Origin: Lacticaseibacillus songhuajiangensis
GTDB lineage: Bacteria > Bacillota > Bacilli > Lactobacillales > Lactobacillaceae
Length of the DNA: 35,357 nt
NCBI RefSeq assembly: GCF_003946025.1
Contig: NZ_RHNR01000029.1
Coordinates: 1 to 35,357, forward strand
Reading direction: 5' to 3'
How positions within the stretch are numbered: position 1 is the first letter of the stretch; each line of letters starts with the position of its first letter. Shown piece after piece: positions 10,956 to 18,204 of the stretch. A program made the position numbers and the translations under genes. The notes under the pieces were generated by a model that did no database searches, was not told the DNA's origin, and saw only the letters and a list, made by a program, of their open reading frames with translations.

Positions 10956-11845
10956 CGCTGTCCGTCAGCGTAAGTGTTCTGGCAACGAAGTCGCGCACGG
11001 CCTCTGTGCCGTTTTCATACCGCCGCTAGGCGGTGAAGTCGGAAACTCCGGCGTGAGTGCGCTTGGGCTGCGCTCCGGAGAACTACGTCGGGCGGGACCG
11101 CTCCAGGCGGCTTCGCCGTCTTTCGCTGGCAGATTTGCCGCAAACCCGGCGTCAAATCCGCGCTCCTGAGATAATCTGCGGTGTACACCCGGCAAAATCA
11201 GCCGGGCATACGCTGCAGATTATCTTGTCGCCCGACTCCGTTCCCTCTGCTCCGCCCAAGCACACTCACGCCTCCGTGGCCGACACGTTACTAAGTAGAG
11301 AACACCACAGAGACCTGTGTCGGCGCACTGAAATGCTGAGGTTGATGTTCGGCTGTACGCAGGTCACGTAGTTGGGCAATTATGAAATTACTGTATTCCG
11401 CATGGTAAAAGTATTCAGGTGTTCAATCGGTTAGATGAATCGCTCACGATGCCAGCATTATCCAATCACGTGTCTCTCTTTGGCCGTTTCTCGCCACCGA
11501 AGCCTGAAACTTTCAACACCATAGTCATGTGAATGCGCGTCGGAACTGGGGCGGATTGGCGGTAGCGGACGGGAAGGGTGTGCGTGCTCACGAAAATGGC
11601 AGTGTATGTTTCGCACATGAACCTTGTGCGAAATGTACACCGCCATTTTCGTTAGGAGCGGGATTTTGCCGGTGGGTTTGCGGCAAAATCGCCAGTGGAA
11701 GACAGCGCAGCTGGCTGGAACGGTCCCACGCACACCCTTCCCGGGAGCGTAGCAAATCCGCCCCAGTCCCGACCTTCGGTCTAACCACTATTTTTCAAAC
11801 CGAGCATCCTTGCGGATGAAAGTTTCGCGACTTACGCTGACGGAC
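10956..11845. repeat. Composite structured repeat, copy III (complete; A arm reverse, B arm forward)
   Basis: Complete ~890-bp non-coding unit between pcrA and purB. The terminal inverted repeats are CGCTGTCCGTCAGCGTAAGT (10956-10975) and ACTTACGCTGACGGAC (11830-11845). The A arm spans roughly 10976-11330. It has outer stem GCTTGGGC / GCCCAAGC plus flanks, hairpin 3 at about 11098-11130, hairpin 2 at about 11130-11160, and hairpin 1 at 11170-11224 (GATAATCTGC / GCAGATTATC). The B arm spans 11506-11826. Its outermost stem is GAAACTTTCA (11506-11515) with TGAAAGTTTC (11817-11826), then GGGAAGGGTGTGCGTG with CACGCACACCCTTCCC, hairpin 1 at 11591-11651, hairpin 2 at 11662-11690 and hairpin 3 at 11691-11717. 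The arms point outward from a variable centre (about 11330-11490). No transposase or other gene is encoded. Confidence 0.92.
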
Positions 11846-11851
11846 GACGAC

Positions 11852-11879
11852 AAAAAAAGCAGCCATTGCTGGCTGCTCT
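11852..11879 (-). terminator. Rho-independent terminator after purB
   Basis: On the minus strand GAGCAGCC / GGCTGCT flanks a short AGCAAT loop and is followed by seven Ts. It starts about 7 nt after the purB stop and abuts the terminal repeat of the composite unit. Confidence 0.9.
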
Positions 11880-11885
11880 TAAGCG

Positions 11886-13187
11886 TTAGTCATTCAAACC
11901 TAGTCGGGCGAAGATTTCGTCCACATGGCGCAGGTGGTAGTGGTAATCAAAGGCGTCGGCGATGTCAGCGTCGGTGAGAACCTCACGAACCTTCGGGTTG
12001 GCTTCAATCAGCGTCCGGAAGTCCTTACCTTCATCCCAAGCCTGGGCAGTCATTGGCTGCACCAAGTCGTAAGCAGCTTCACGGCTCATGCCACCCTTGT
12101 CAATCAGAGCAAGCATGAAGCGCTGGCTGTAAATCAGGCCGTGCGTCAGTTGCATGTTCTTCTTCATCCGGTCTGGGAAGACGTCCAGCGTCTCCACAAT
12201 CCCAGTGAAACGGTGCAGTACGTAATCCAGCAAGCCAGTAGCATCAGGCAAAATCACCCGTTCAGCGGAGCTGTGACTGATGTCACGTTCGTGCCAGAGG
12301 GCAATGTCTTCAAGTGCGGGAATCTGGTAACCGCGAATGACCCGCGCCAGACCGGACACATTTTCAGAGCTGATTGGGTTGCGCTTGTGCGGCATTGCGG
12401 AACTGCCCTTTTGACCCTTGTTGAAGTGTTCTTCAACTTCGTGGACTTCGGTGCGTTGCATGTGACGAATCTGAACAGCAAAGCGTTCAACGGAGCTAGC
12501 AATCAGCGCCAAGGTCTGGATATAACGGGCGTGGAGATCGCGTGGCAGCACCTGTGTAGAGATGTTTTGCGCGCGGATACCCAGGTGTTCACAGACATAT
12601 TCTTCGACAGCTGGTGGCGTGTTGGCAAAAGTGCCGACTGCCCCACTAATTTTGCCGGCTTGGACTTCATCGGCGGCTTCGTCGAAACGGGCGAGGTTCC
12701 GCTGCATCTCGGCGTACCAGCTGGCCAGAACCAGACCAAAGGTGGTTGGTTCGGCGTGCACACCGTGCGTGCGACCCATCATCACCGTGTCCTTAAATTC
12801 ACGGGCACGCTTACCCAAAACCGCAATCAGGTCTTCAATGTCTTGACGCAAAATAGCGTTGGCCTGCTTCAGGATGTATCCCTGAGCAGTATCCACAACG
12901 TCAGTACTGGTTAGGCCGTAGTGCACCCACTTCTTCTCATCACCGAGGGTTTCTGAGACCGCGCGGGTAAAGGCCACCACGTCATGGCGGGTCTCTAGTT
13001 CAATGCGTGCCACTTCATCAGCGTCGACGCTAGCATGAGCGCGAACAGCCTTAGCATCGGCTTCGGGAATGATGCCGAGTTTGGCATGAGCTTCAACGGC
13101 CAGAATTTCAACCTCGAGCCAGGCCTGGTAACGATTATCGAGCGTCCAAATAGCGGCCATGTCTGGCCGACTGTAACGAGAAATCAT
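11886..13187 (-). CDS. purB: Adenylosuccinate lyase
   Basis: PurB (433 residues) cleaves SAICAR to AICAR and adenylosuccinate to AMP, releasing fumarate. The fumarase/aspartase superfamily signature [14 protein letters not shown] is present (about 260-273), containing the flexible loop with the catalytic serine. The conserved [14 protein letters not shown] and [12 protein letters not shown] segments are also seen. The ATG overlaps the stop of the purK-like gene by one base (TAATG), with AAGGAG upstream, so translation is coupled. It remains useful for AMP synthesis from salvaged IMP even if de novo synthesis is absent. Confidence 0.96.
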   Translation of the reverse strand: MISRYSRPDMAAIWTLDNRYQAWLEVEILAVEAHAKLGIIPEADAKAVRAHASVDADEVARIELETRHDVVAFTRAVSETLGDEKKWVHYGLTSTDVVDTAQGYILKQANAILRQDIEDLIAVLGKRAREFKDTVMMGRTHGVHAEPTTFGLVLASWYAEMQRNLARFDEAADEVQAGKISGAVGTFANTPPAVEEYVCEHLGIRAQNISTQVLPRDLHARYIQTLALIASSVERFAVQIRHMQRTEVHEVEEHFNKGQKGSSAMPHKRNPISSENVSGLARVIRGYQIPALEDIALWHERDISHSSAERVILPDATGLLDYVLHRFTGIVETLDVFPDRMKKNMQLTHGLIYSQRFMLALIDKGGMSREAAYDLVQPMTAQAWDEGKDFRTLIEANPKVREVLTDADIADAFDYHYHLRHVDEIFARLGLND

Positions 13188-14341
13188 TAGTTATCTCCTT
13201 CACTATCGAGCTGCTGCACATAGGTCAAACCATCAACATCAAACGCCCCTGTTGCGTCAAGCGCCGCAAATGCGTCGCGCAGTGGTCCCGGTACGCTGAG
13301 TTCACCGCGCAAGGTGTTGCCTTGCGGGAAGAACTGCCAGCGCCACTTATCTTTAAGCTGAATCTGCGTGTTCACCGCGTCCACATTGTCGGCCGTCAGC
13401 GGCAACATCACCGCCGAGCCCTCAATCTGGAGCGTTGGGACTGGCCAGCCAAGAATGGCCCGCATGTGCAGGGCATACTGACTGCTGCGGCCCACGGCGC
13501 GCAGAATATCGCCAGACAGGCGCATCCCCGGCGCCACCTTCTTCACGTAGAGTGACCCCTCAGCCGTGAGGAAGAACTCAACGGAGAAGATGCCGGTGTA
13601 GTCAATCTTGTTGCCCAACTTTTCGGCGATTCGCAACACTTCGATCAAGACACTACCATCAACTTGGGCCGGCACCACCGCCCCACGGAAGTTCTCGTGA
13701 TCCTGCCGCGTTTCAACAAGCGGCAGCACTTGCAGACCCCTGCTGGACTTCACGCACAATACAGACAATGTGCGCGGCTTATCCAGCCAGGCTTCCAGAA
13801 TGTACGGGCGTTTTTGCAGCAAGCTTTTAGCCCGCCACACGTCGACGTCACTGCGCAAAATGAGCTGCTGATCCGCACCAACCGCCTTTTGAATCGGCTT
13901 AATGACACTTGGATAACCGATCGTCATCAAAACCTTTTCGATGTCATCCGGCGTAATGACCTGACCGTACGGCAACACGTTGAGCTTCTGGTCTTCAAGG
14001 AACACTTTTTCCAGGTACCGATCCTGCGTGAAAGCCAAAATATCGGTGCCACTAGGCAACTGCGCTGAATTCAAATTATCAGCGAGCATGTCCCCATCCG
14101 CAACAGATTCATTGATATAGGTAATAATCGTGCTCCGGTCACGCAGCTCCATGAAGGCGTGGACGTCCCGCGCACTGCCGACGATACCGTAGTCTGCAGC
14201 CTGCAGTGCAATATCTTCTGCTTGTGGCGTAAGCACCACCGTCTTCATGCCAAAATGACTGGCCGCGCGTGCGAGCTCATATGCGGCAACCCCGCCGCCA
14301 ATGATGCCGACGGTCGCCCCAGGCGCAACAAATTGCGTCAC
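13187..14341 (-). CDS. Divergent PurK-like ATP-grasp protein (N5-carboxyaminoimidazole ribonucleotide synthetase paralogue)
   Basis: 384 residues starting at GTG, with AAGGAGG upstream. The N-terminal nucleotide-binding loop ([17 protein letters not shown], 11-27) and the ATP-grasp region ([37 protein letters not shown]) place it in the PurK family, which makes N5-CAIR from AIR, ATP and bicarbonate. The C-terminal catalytic segment is unusual. Canonical PurK reads close to NE-x-APR-x-HNSGH, whereas here residues 263-278 read [16 protein letters not shown]. The Asn-Glu pair that helps bind metal-ATP is Lys-Lys, and the His-Asn of the AIR site is missing; E255 is kept. It may be inactive, regulatory, or act on another substrate. 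It forms a pair with purB (1-nt overlap). No purE is present in the window. Confidence 0.8.
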   Translation of the reverse strand: MTQFVAPGATVGIIGGGVAAYELARAASHFGMKTVVLTPQAEDIALQAADYGIVGSARDVHAFMELRDRSTIITYINESVADGDMLADNLNSAQLPSGTDILAFTQDRYLEKVFLEDQKLNVLPYGQVITPDDIEKVLMTIGYPSVIKPIQKAVGADQQLILRSDVDVWRAKSLLQKRPYILEAWLDKPRTLSVLCVKSSRGLQVLPLVETRQDHENFRGAVVPAQVDGSVLIEVLRIAEKLGNKIDYTGIFSVEFFLTAEGSLYVKKVAPGMRLSGDILRAVGRSSQYALHMRAILGWPVPTLQIEGSAVMLPLTADNVDAVNTQIQLKDKWRWQFFPQGNTLRGELSVPGPLRDAFAALDATGAFDVDGLTYVQQLDSEGDN

Positions 14342-14363
14342 AGCAATAGCCTCCTTACCGATG

Positions 14364-14409
14364 CAAAATGATGGTCAACGCAGGCCAAGCTGCTGTCACC
14401 ATCATTTAC
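14364..14409 (-). terminator. Stem-loop between pbuX and the purK-like gene (weak terminator or processing site)
   Basis: AAATGATGGT pairs with ACCATCATTT around an imperfect inner stem (CAG / CTG). On the minus strand only TTTTGC follows, so termination would be partial. It sits between xpt-pbuX and purK-purB and could set the ratio between the salvage and downstream genes. Confidence 0.5.
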
Positions 14410-14414
14410 TCTTA

Positions 14415-15740
14415 CTAATCTTCCTTTTCGTTGAGCCCCGTGTCGCTCTTCATTTCCGGCTGGGGCGTCTTCGAATTGAAAAGAATGTTCAAAATTACGG
14501 CTGACAGACTCGCCATCAGAATACCGCTGGAGCAGAACAGCTGCAGGTTCTTTGGCAGGTACTGCACGATTTCGGGCTGAACAGTCACGCCCAGACCCAA
14601 ACCGATTGAAATCGCAGCGACCAGCAAGTTTTTGTCGTTGTTAAAGTCAACTTGCTGGAGCATGCGAATTCCCTGCACGGCAACCATCCCGAACATGACG
14701 AGCATCGCGCCACCCAGTACTGGGGACGGAATAATCGTTGCCAGCGCGCCAATCTTAGGCAAAAGACCCAGCAACACCAGGAAGCCAGCCGAGTACATCA
14801 CTGGCTTACGGCTCTTGATGCCGGATAACTGCACCAGGCCCACGTTCTGACTGAAGGTGGTGTACGGGAAGGTGTTGAACAGACCGCCCAACATGACGGC
14901 CAAACCTTCGGCGCGATAGCCCTTCTTGAGATCGGTTTCGCCAATTTTGCGGCCGACAATGTCGCCCAGAGCAAAGAACACCCCGGTACTTTCAACCATC
15001 GATACTAGCGAAATCAGAATCATCGTGACAATGGAGCTCCATTCAAAATGAGGTACCCCAAAGTAAAATGGCGTTGGCACATGGAACCAGCTGGCTTCAG
15101 CGACCGGCTGCAGACTGACCATGTGCATCAATCCGCCAATCAGCGTGCCGGCAACCAGACCAATCAGAATCGCGATGGAACGAATGAAGCCCTTGCCCCA
15201 AACGTTAATGGCCAAAATTAGCAACACCGTAATGATACCCAGAATGAGGTTCGGCATGCTCCCGAAACTCTTGGCAGCGGTGTTTCCGCCCCCGATGTTC
15301 TGAAAGGCAACCGGAATCAGGCTCAGCCCGATGACGGTAATGAGTGTCCCCGTGACCAGTGGCGGGAAGAAGCGCCGCAACTTGGCGAAGGCCCCACTAA
15401 TCAGAAAGACGAAGACCCCGGCGGCGATAATCGCCCCGTACATCGTCTGAATATCAAACTTTTGGCCAATCATGATCAATGGCGTTACAGATTGTACCGC
15501 ACACCCGAGGATGACTGGCAAGCCAATCCCAAAGACCTTGTTCGTCAGTAATTGCAGTGCCGTGGCCACCCCACACATGAAGATGTCGATGGAGACCAGG
15601 TAGGTCATCTGCTCGGAGTTAAACTTCAGTGCCGTGGCAATCAAAATTGGAACAAGCACGGAGCCAGAGTACATGGCTAGCAGGTGCTGCAACCCGAGAA
15701 CGGCTGCCTTGGAACCAGAAATATTGTCTTGCTTTTCCAA
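14415..15740 (-). CDS. pbuX: Xanthine permease (NCS2/nucleobase-cation symporter family)
   Basis: Membrane protein of 441 residues with about 14 hydrophobic segments, typical of the NCS2/UraA fold. The N-terminus is GLQHLLAMYSGSVLVPILIA. The substrate and cation signature is FSQNVGLVQLSGIKSRKPVMYSAG. It imports xanthine (possibly also guanine) with protons. The start is TTG with GGAGG 7 nt upstream, and the gene lies 14 nt behind xpt, so the xpt-pbuX salvage operon of Bacillus is conserved. The substrate is inferred from family and from its partner phosphoribosyltransferase. Confidence 0.93.
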   Translation of the reverse strand: MEKQDNISGSKAAVLGLQHLLAMYSGSVLVPILIATALKFNSEQMTYLVSIDIFMCGVATALQLLTNKVFGIGLPVILGCAVQSVTPLIMIGQKFDIQTMYGAIIAAGVFVFLISGAFAKLRRFFPPLVTGTLITVIGLSLIPVAFQNIGGGNTAAKSFGSMPNLILGIITVLLILAINVWGKGFIRSIAILIGLVAGTLIGGLMHMVSLQPVAEASWFHVPTPFYFGVPHFEWSSIVTMILISLVSMVESTGVFFALGDIVGRKIGETDLKKGYRAEGLAVMLGGLFNTFPYTTFSQNVGLVQLSGIKSRKPVMYSAGFLVLLGLLPKIGALATIIPSPVLGGAMLVMFGMVAVQGIRMLQQVDFNNDKNLLVAAISIGLGLGVTVQPEIVQYLPKNLQLFCSSGILMASLSAVILNILFNSKTPQPEMKSDTGLNEKED

Positions 15741-15754
15741 TTTAAGCCTCCGTT

Positions 15755-16339
15755 TTAAGCGTCTTGGTCGTCGGCAAAAACAACTTCGCCGTTCTTAAAG
15801 GCCGCGATGCGGGCCAAGGAAACTACGCGTACGCCCTGTTCGTCAAACATCTTGCGACCCTTCTGGAAGGTCTTTTCGATGACGATGCCGGCACCAACAG
15901 TGGTGGCCCCTGCCTGGTCGATGATTTCGGTGAGACCCTTAACGGCCTGACCATTAGCCAGGAAGTCATCGATAATCAGCACGCGGTCGTCCTTGCTCAG
16001 GAACTTGCGCGCGATGGCGATGGTGTTGCTAGTCTGCTTAGTGAAGGAATAAACAGTGGCCGTGTACAGGTCATCCTTAAGTGTGAGGGACTTGTGCTTG
16101 CGGGCAAACACGAGCGGCACGTGGAACTGCAATGCGGTAGCAAAAGCCGGTGCAATCCCAGAACTCTCAACGGTTAGAATTTTAGTAATCTTTTCGTTCT
16201 TAAATTTCTCGTAGAAGGTCTTCCCCATCTCGTACATGAGATCCGGATCAACCTGGTGGTTAAGAAAATTATCAACCTTGAGGACGTCTTCCCCAATAAC
16301 GGTACCATCTTTACGAATGCGATCTTCAAGCAACTTCAC
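15755..16339 (-). CDS. xpt: Xanthine phosphoribosyltransferase
   Basis: Cytoplasmic type I phosphoribosyltransferase (194 residues, usual length) that converts xanthine and PRPP to XMP. The PRPP-binding motif [16 protein letters not shown] is clear, and the N-terminus [29 protein letters not shown] is diagnostic of Xpt. The start is GTG after GGAGGG. It is the first gene of xpt-pbuX. Upstream there is no purine riboswitch; instead the leader carries CCGAA-type PurR-box-like sites (16437-16541). Confidence 0.96.
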   Translation of the reverse strand: MKLLEDRIRKDGTVIGEDVLKVDNFLNHQVDPDLMYEMGKTFYEKFKNEKITKILTVESSGIAPAFATALQFHVPLVFARKHKSLTLKDDLYTATVYSFTKQTSNTIAIARKFLSKDDRVLIIDDFLANGQAVKGLTEIIDQAGATTVGAGIVIEKTFQKGRKMFDEQGVRVVSLARIAAFKNGEVVFADDQDA

Positions 16340-16436
16340 CTGAAATTCCCTCCACTTTTAACTTGATTTGATTGTTGCAAGCTTACCATAAACTCGCGAC
16401 GCTGACAAACGAATATCAGCCGTCCTTTTGAGATTT

Positions 16437-16541
16437 TCATTCGGAAAATTAACAAATATTGCGTTTTCAGCACTATAAATTCGGAATTTTCGCCGAAAAG
16501 GCAAATGTTACCGTTTGCTGTGACGTAATTATTGCCGAATC
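16437..16541 (-). promoter_or_regulatory. Cluster of PurR-box-like sites upstream of xpt
   Basis: Four copies of a CCGAA core in A/T-rich context lie about 100-200 bp upstream of xpt. On the minus strand these are TTTTCCGAATGAAA (16438-16451), AATTCCGAATTTAT (16477-16490), and inverted TTTTCGGCGAAAA (16487-16499) and GATTCGGCAATAAT (16528-16541). This matches the Firmicute PurBox (AWWWCCGAACWWT), usually found as a pair. PurR control by purine availability (PRPP) is inferred. The promoter itself could not be located with confidence. Confidence 0.6.
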
Positions 16542-16555
16542 ACGTGTAAGTCCAT

Positions 16556-16590
16556 ACAAAAAGCCGAACGATGGTATACTCGTCCGGCTA
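16556..16590 (-). terminator. Rho-independent terminator overlapping the glucosaminidase stop codon
   Basis: Stem AGCCGGACGA / TCGTTCGGCT with an 8-nt loop, followed on the minus strand by TTTTTTG. Its first bases are the TAG stop codon of the gene at 16588-17217, so the 3' untranslated region is almost absent. Confidence 0.88.
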
Positions 16591-17217
16591 CTTTTTCGTG
16601 TCATAGTCACTTAATTGGTATTTCTTAATGATGGCAATCAGCTTGCTTGCGTAGTCTGGATCGGTCGCGTACCCACTGCTCTGCAGTGCCTTAGCGGCCG
16701 TCTCGTAGTCCGTCGCCTTCACAACGGCTGCGTACTGTCCGCGATTCCAACTGGTTCCCTGGTAGAGTAAGATGGCGTGCTCGCGCATGGAGGCGTAATC
16801 GTCACTGTAAACTCGGAAGCGGGCCGTCACAGTCTGCCACTGCCCGTTCACGTACTCGCTAGTGGTCAGATTGCGCCCACTCTGGTTCGCGTCCGCCTTC
16901 ACCCCAAACAGGTTGTGGTACTGACTAGCGAGCGTGCTGTTCCCCCAGTTACTTTCGAGAATGGCTTGCGCAAGCGTGATGCTCGGCAGAACGCCGTAGT
17001 TGGCATACAAGGTTTGGGCGTATGGCGCCAGTCGGTGCACAAATGCCTGCTTCTTCGCCATTGCTGCACTACTTGAGGAGCGCGCTGCTTCTTCTTGCAC
17101 GTTCTGCACGTGTTCGTACTGCACCATGACGGTCATAAAGCCCACCACGAGCGCGACTATTAGTGCTAGCAAGCCAATGGGAACTGGATTACGCTTTTTT
17201 CGCCGTTTATATGCCAC
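16588..17217 (-). CDS. Membrane-anchored GH73 endo-beta-N-acetylglucosaminidase (peptidoglycan hydrolase)
   Basis: 209 residues. A basic N-terminus (MAYKRRKKRNPVPIG) is followed by one transmembrane segment (about 14-33), a Ser-rich stretch, and a FlgJ/LytG-type glucosaminidase domain (about 58-203). That domain contains the catalytic glutamate in AQAILESNWGNS and the motif YHNLFGVKA. It should cleave the glycan backbone on the outer membrane face. No cell-wall-binding repeats are present, so this is the short single-domain type common in lactobacilli. The start is GTG with GAGG 7 nt upstream. An extended -10-like TGGTATGCT lies at 17241-17249 on the minus strand. It is monocistronic, with its own terminator. 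Confidence 0.9.
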   Translation of the reverse strand: MAYKRRKKRNPVPIGLLALIVALVVGFMTVMVQYEHVQNVQEEAARSSSSAAMAKKQAFVHRLAPYAQTLYANYGVLPSITLAQAILESNWGNSTLASQYHNLFGVKADANQSGRNLTTSEYVNGQWQTVTARFRVYSDDYASMREHAILLYQGTSWNRGQYAAVVKATDYETAAKALQSSGYATDPDYASKLIAIIKKYQLSDYDTKK

Positions 17218-17316
17218 TTTCTCACCTCACAATTGCATCCAGCATACCATGTTTCCGCACAATTGCGACGTCTGCGAAAGTGAAAAATTTCTAACAATTC
17301 GGCGTCAACACCTTGT

Positions 17317-18203
17317 CTCTGTCCGTCAGCGTAAGTCGGGAAACTTTCATCCGCAAGGATGCTTGGGTTGAAATTTACTGTTAGACCGAAGGTCGGAACT
17401 GGGTCGGATTTGCTACGCTCCCGGGAAGGGTGTGCGTGGGACCGTTCCAGCCAGCTGCGCTGTCTTCCACTGGCGATTTTGCCGCAAACCCGCCGGCAAA
17501 ATCCCGCTCCTAACGAAAATGGCGGTGTACATTTCGCACGAAGTCCATGTGCGAAACATACACTGCCATTTTCGTGGGCACGCACACCCTTCCCGTCCGC
17601 TGCCGCCAATCCGACCCAGTTCCGACGCGCATTCACATGACTGTGGTGGTGAAAGTTTCAGGTTACACTAGCGGAATCACCAAACGAAGATGGACAAGCA
17701 CTGGAAACAGTGGTGTAGCAATCTGTACACTGCGCTCTCGAGCGTGTTGGATACCGCTACCGTGACCTTACAAGTACTGGAGATAGTTAATCGCTCATTT
17801 TCTAGCCGGACGTCTATCCGACGTTTCGGTACGTTGTCACTCGGTCATGGGGTGTTCCCAACACAGTAACGTGTCGGCCACGGAGGTGGTGGTGTGCTTG
17901 GGCGAAGCGCAGGGAACGGAGTCGGGCGAAAAGATGATTGTCTGGAGACAGGACGGCCGCACTTGCCGTCGTGGCTGCACACAATCATCTCGGGAGCGCG
18001 GAGTTGACGCTGTTCTTGCGGCAACTCCGCCAGCGGAAGACCGCGATAGCGGGCTGAAGCGGTCCCCGCCCGACGTAGTTCCCGGAGCATAGCCCGAGCG
18101 CACCACCACCGGAGTTGCCGACCCACCGCCTTGCGGCGGTATGAAAACTGCTTAAAGAGCAATGCGCACCCTTGCGGGCGCGGACTTACGCTGACGGACA
18201 GCG
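17317..18203. repeat. Composite structured repeat, copy IV (complete; B arm reverse, A arm forward)
   Basis: Complete 887-bp unit in the opposite orientation to copy III. Terminal repeats are CTCTGTCCGTCAGCGTAAGT (17317-17336) and ACTTACGCTGACGGACAGCG (18184-18203). In the B arm hairpin 1 lies at 17514-17574, and its sequence is close to that of copy III. The A arm has hairpin 1 at 17932-17990 (AGATGATTGT / ACAATCATCT, inner ACGGC / GCCGT), hairpin 2 GGAGTTG / CAACTCC, and hairpin 3 CCGC / GCGG. Its outer stem GTGGTGTGCTTGGGC pairs with GCCCGAGCGCACCACCAC. Compared with copy III these A-arm stems have changed on both strands. The centre (about 17690-17830) is unlike copy III. The unit ends 1 nt before the permease stop codon. 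Confidence 0.92.
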
Positions 18204-18204
18204 T

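Noticed and set aside
11529..11819. An open frame of about 96 codons in the composite repeat, with a ~90% similar partner in the other full unit (17166-17636, minus strand).
   Set aside because: The frame runs through the B-arm hairpins and the similarity follows from the DNA repeat itself. There is no ribosome site, and stem changes follow base pairing rather than codon positions.
16340..16587. A purine riboswitch ahead of xpt.
   Set aside because: The conserved three-way junction core and loop-loop pairing of the aptamer are not present; only CCGAA motifs are seen.
10956..18203. CRISPR array or insertion sequence as the explanation for the repeats.
   Set aside because: Repeat spacing and length do not fit CRISPR, and no transposase or fragment of one is encoded in or near any unit.
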